The notes below the pieces were generated by a model. The model made no database searches and was not told where the DNA came from. It saw nothing but the letters and a program-made list of their open reading frames with translations. A DNA stretch of 6,290 bases from JBGTLW01 sp041743835. Lineage in GTDB: Bacteria > Planctomycetota > Phycisphaerae > Phycisphaerales > Phycisphaeraceae. This document shows, piece after piece, positions 5,302 to 6,290 of the stretch (the first letter of the stretch is position 1; each line of letters begins with the position of its first letter). The position numbers and the translations under genes are program-made. Location: positions 1-6,290 of the forward strand of contig JBGTLW010000206.1 in NCBI GenBank assembly GCA_041743835.1, given 5' to 3'.

Positions 5302-6290
5302 ATGGCCCTCAAGTTCCCCATCTATCTCGATCACAACGCCACCACGCCGATGGACCCGCGCGTCCTCGATGCGATGATCCCTTACTTCACCGAGAAGTTC
5401 GGCAACTCCGCTTCGCGGAACCACCAGTTCGGCTGGGAGGCTGAAGAAGCCGTGGACACCGCGCGCCAGCAGGTCGCGGAACTCATCGGCTCGACCGGCA
5501 AGGAAATCATCTGGACCTCCGGCTCGACCGAGTCGAACAACCTGGCGATCAAGGGTGCCGCCCACATGTACGCACAGAAGGGCAAGCACATCATCACCGC
5601 GCTCCACGAGCACAAAGCGGTGATCGACCCGTGCAAGCGGCTGGTGCGCGAGGGGTTCGAGGTCACCTGGCTTGAGCCGGGCGAGGACGGCATCATCACC
5701 GCCGACATGGTCCGCGGCGCGATGCGCGACGACACCATCCTTGTCTCGATCATGTGGGCCAACAACGAGATCGGCACGATCAACGAGATCGCTGCGATCG
5801 GCAAGCTCTGCAAAGAGAAAGACGTCATCTTCCACACCGACGCGACGCAGGCGGTGGGCAAGATCCCCGTGGACGTCGAGGCGGCGGGCGTGGACCTGCT
5901 CTCGGCAACCGGGCACAAGTTCTATGGCCCCAAAGGGTGCGGGTTCCTGTACGTGCGACGCCGGCGGCCACGCGTCCGGCTTGAGCCGAGCATCGACGGC
6001 GGGGGACACGAACGCGGCATGCGCTCCGGGACGCTCAACGTCACCGGGATCGTCGGCGTCGGCAAGGCCTGCGAGATCGCACGCCTCGAAATGGCGGAAG
6101 AAACCAAACGACTCACCGCCCTCCGCGATCGGCTCGAAGACGGCATCACCAGCCAACTCGACATGGCGGTGGTCAACGGCGACAAGCACAAGCGCCTGCC
6201 GCACACCTCGAACATCAGCTTCCCCTACGTGGAAGGCGAGTCGATGATGATGGCGATCAAGGAGATCGCGGTGTCGTCGGGCAGCGCCTG
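5302..6290 (+). CDS. iscS: Cysteine desulfurase IscS/NifS family, 3' partial
   Basis: This PLP enzyme converts L-cysteine to L-alanine and a protein-bound persulfide, which provides sulfur for iron-sulfur clusters and thio-modifications. The window holds 329 complete codons of an expected ~400. The N-terminus, IYLDHNATTPMDPRV, matches IscS. His104 (LHEHKAVID), Asp180 and Gln183 (HTDATQAVGK) and the PLP lysine Lys206 (TGHKFYGPKG) fall at the same numbers as in E. coli IscS. The segments AMRDDTILVSIM, GGGHERGMRSGTLNV and YVEGESMMMAIKE are also nearly those of IscS. The sequence stops inside VSSGSA followed by TG-, precisely where the catalytic cysteine (residue 330 here, 328 in E. coli) is expected. 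It follows the Rrf2 gene by 55 bp with no terminator between. The scaffold gene iscU or a SUF gene probably lies downstream. The group I (IscS/NifS) assignment is strong; IscS versus NifS is by overall resemblance. Confidence 0.95.
   Translation, partial: MALKFPIYLDHNATTPMDPRVLDAMIPYFTEKFGNSASRNHQFGWEAEEAVDTARQQVAELIGSTGKEIIWTSGSTESNNLAIKGAAHMYAQKGKHIITALHEHKAVIDPCKRLVREGFEVTWLEPGEDGIITADMVRGAMRDDTILVSIMWANNEIGTINEIAAIGKLCKEKDVIFHTDATQAVGKIPVDVEAAGVDLLSATGHKFYGPKGCGFLYVRRRRPRVRLEPSIDGGGHERGMRSGTLNVTGIVGVGKACEIARLEMAEETKRLTALRDRLEDGITSQLDMAVVNGDKHKRLPHTSNISFPYVEGESMMMAIKEIAVSSGSA

Noticed and set aside
5014..6204. 396-codon open frame on the minus strand
   Set aside because: It lies antisense to the Rrf2 3' end and the IscS gene, whose protein matches are strong. 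Long antisense frames are expected at this GC content.
1..6290. Defence system, prophage, insertion sequence or CRISPR array
   Set aside because: No transposase, integrase, phage gene, spaced direct repeats or defence domain is seen; the genes are ordinary housekeeping or regulatory families.

Overview
This is a GC-rich, gene-dense chromosomal window with six protein genes and no RNA gene, CRISPR array or insertion sequence that I can see. The gene families suggest a planctomycete, possibly of the Phycisphaerae: a XylR-type hybrid regulator, a DEG9-like tandem-PDZ protease, a short-LID nucleotide kinase, and weak or absent Shine-Dalgarno sites at several starts. This placement rests on recall of the families and not on a database comparison.

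Layout. Positions 1-917 (+) hold the 3' part of a XylR/AraC-type sugar-responsive regulator, cut by the left edge. It converges on a three-gene minus-strand set that reads 4500 to 1016: an adenylate-kinase-type nucleoside monophosphate kinase (4500-3889), a GT-B glycosyltransferase (3797-2715) and an exported DEG9-like serine protease (2575-1016). The gaps are 91 and 139 bp, so cotranscription is possible but not shown. The 98 bp between the converging regulator and protease genes hold a strong GC palindrome and a T-run. The 91 bp between kinase and glycosyltransferase are bracketed by an inverted repeat, with a second C/G-rich inverted repeat inside.

A 245 bp divergent region (4501-4745) separates the kinase from a plus-strand iron-sulfur pair: an Rrf2/IscR-like regulator (4746-5246) and, 55 bp on, an IscS-type cysteine desulfurase (5302 to past the right edge). 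The regulator has a very good sigma70-type promoter, TTGAAT-N17-TATTAT. A GGTACT direct repeat lies across its spacer, at the place expected for an autoregulatory operator. The likely logic is that the regulator senses iron-sulfur status through its cysteines and controls its own operon, while the desulfurase provides sulfur for cluster assembly; a scaffold gene probably follows outside the window.

I found no convincing new multi-gene system. The points most worth a second look are the exported plant-DEG9-like protease, the Rrf2 operator/promoter arrangement and its extra C-terminal cysteines, the glycosyltransferase lacking the first Glu of its usual motif, and the two intergenic palindromic elements.
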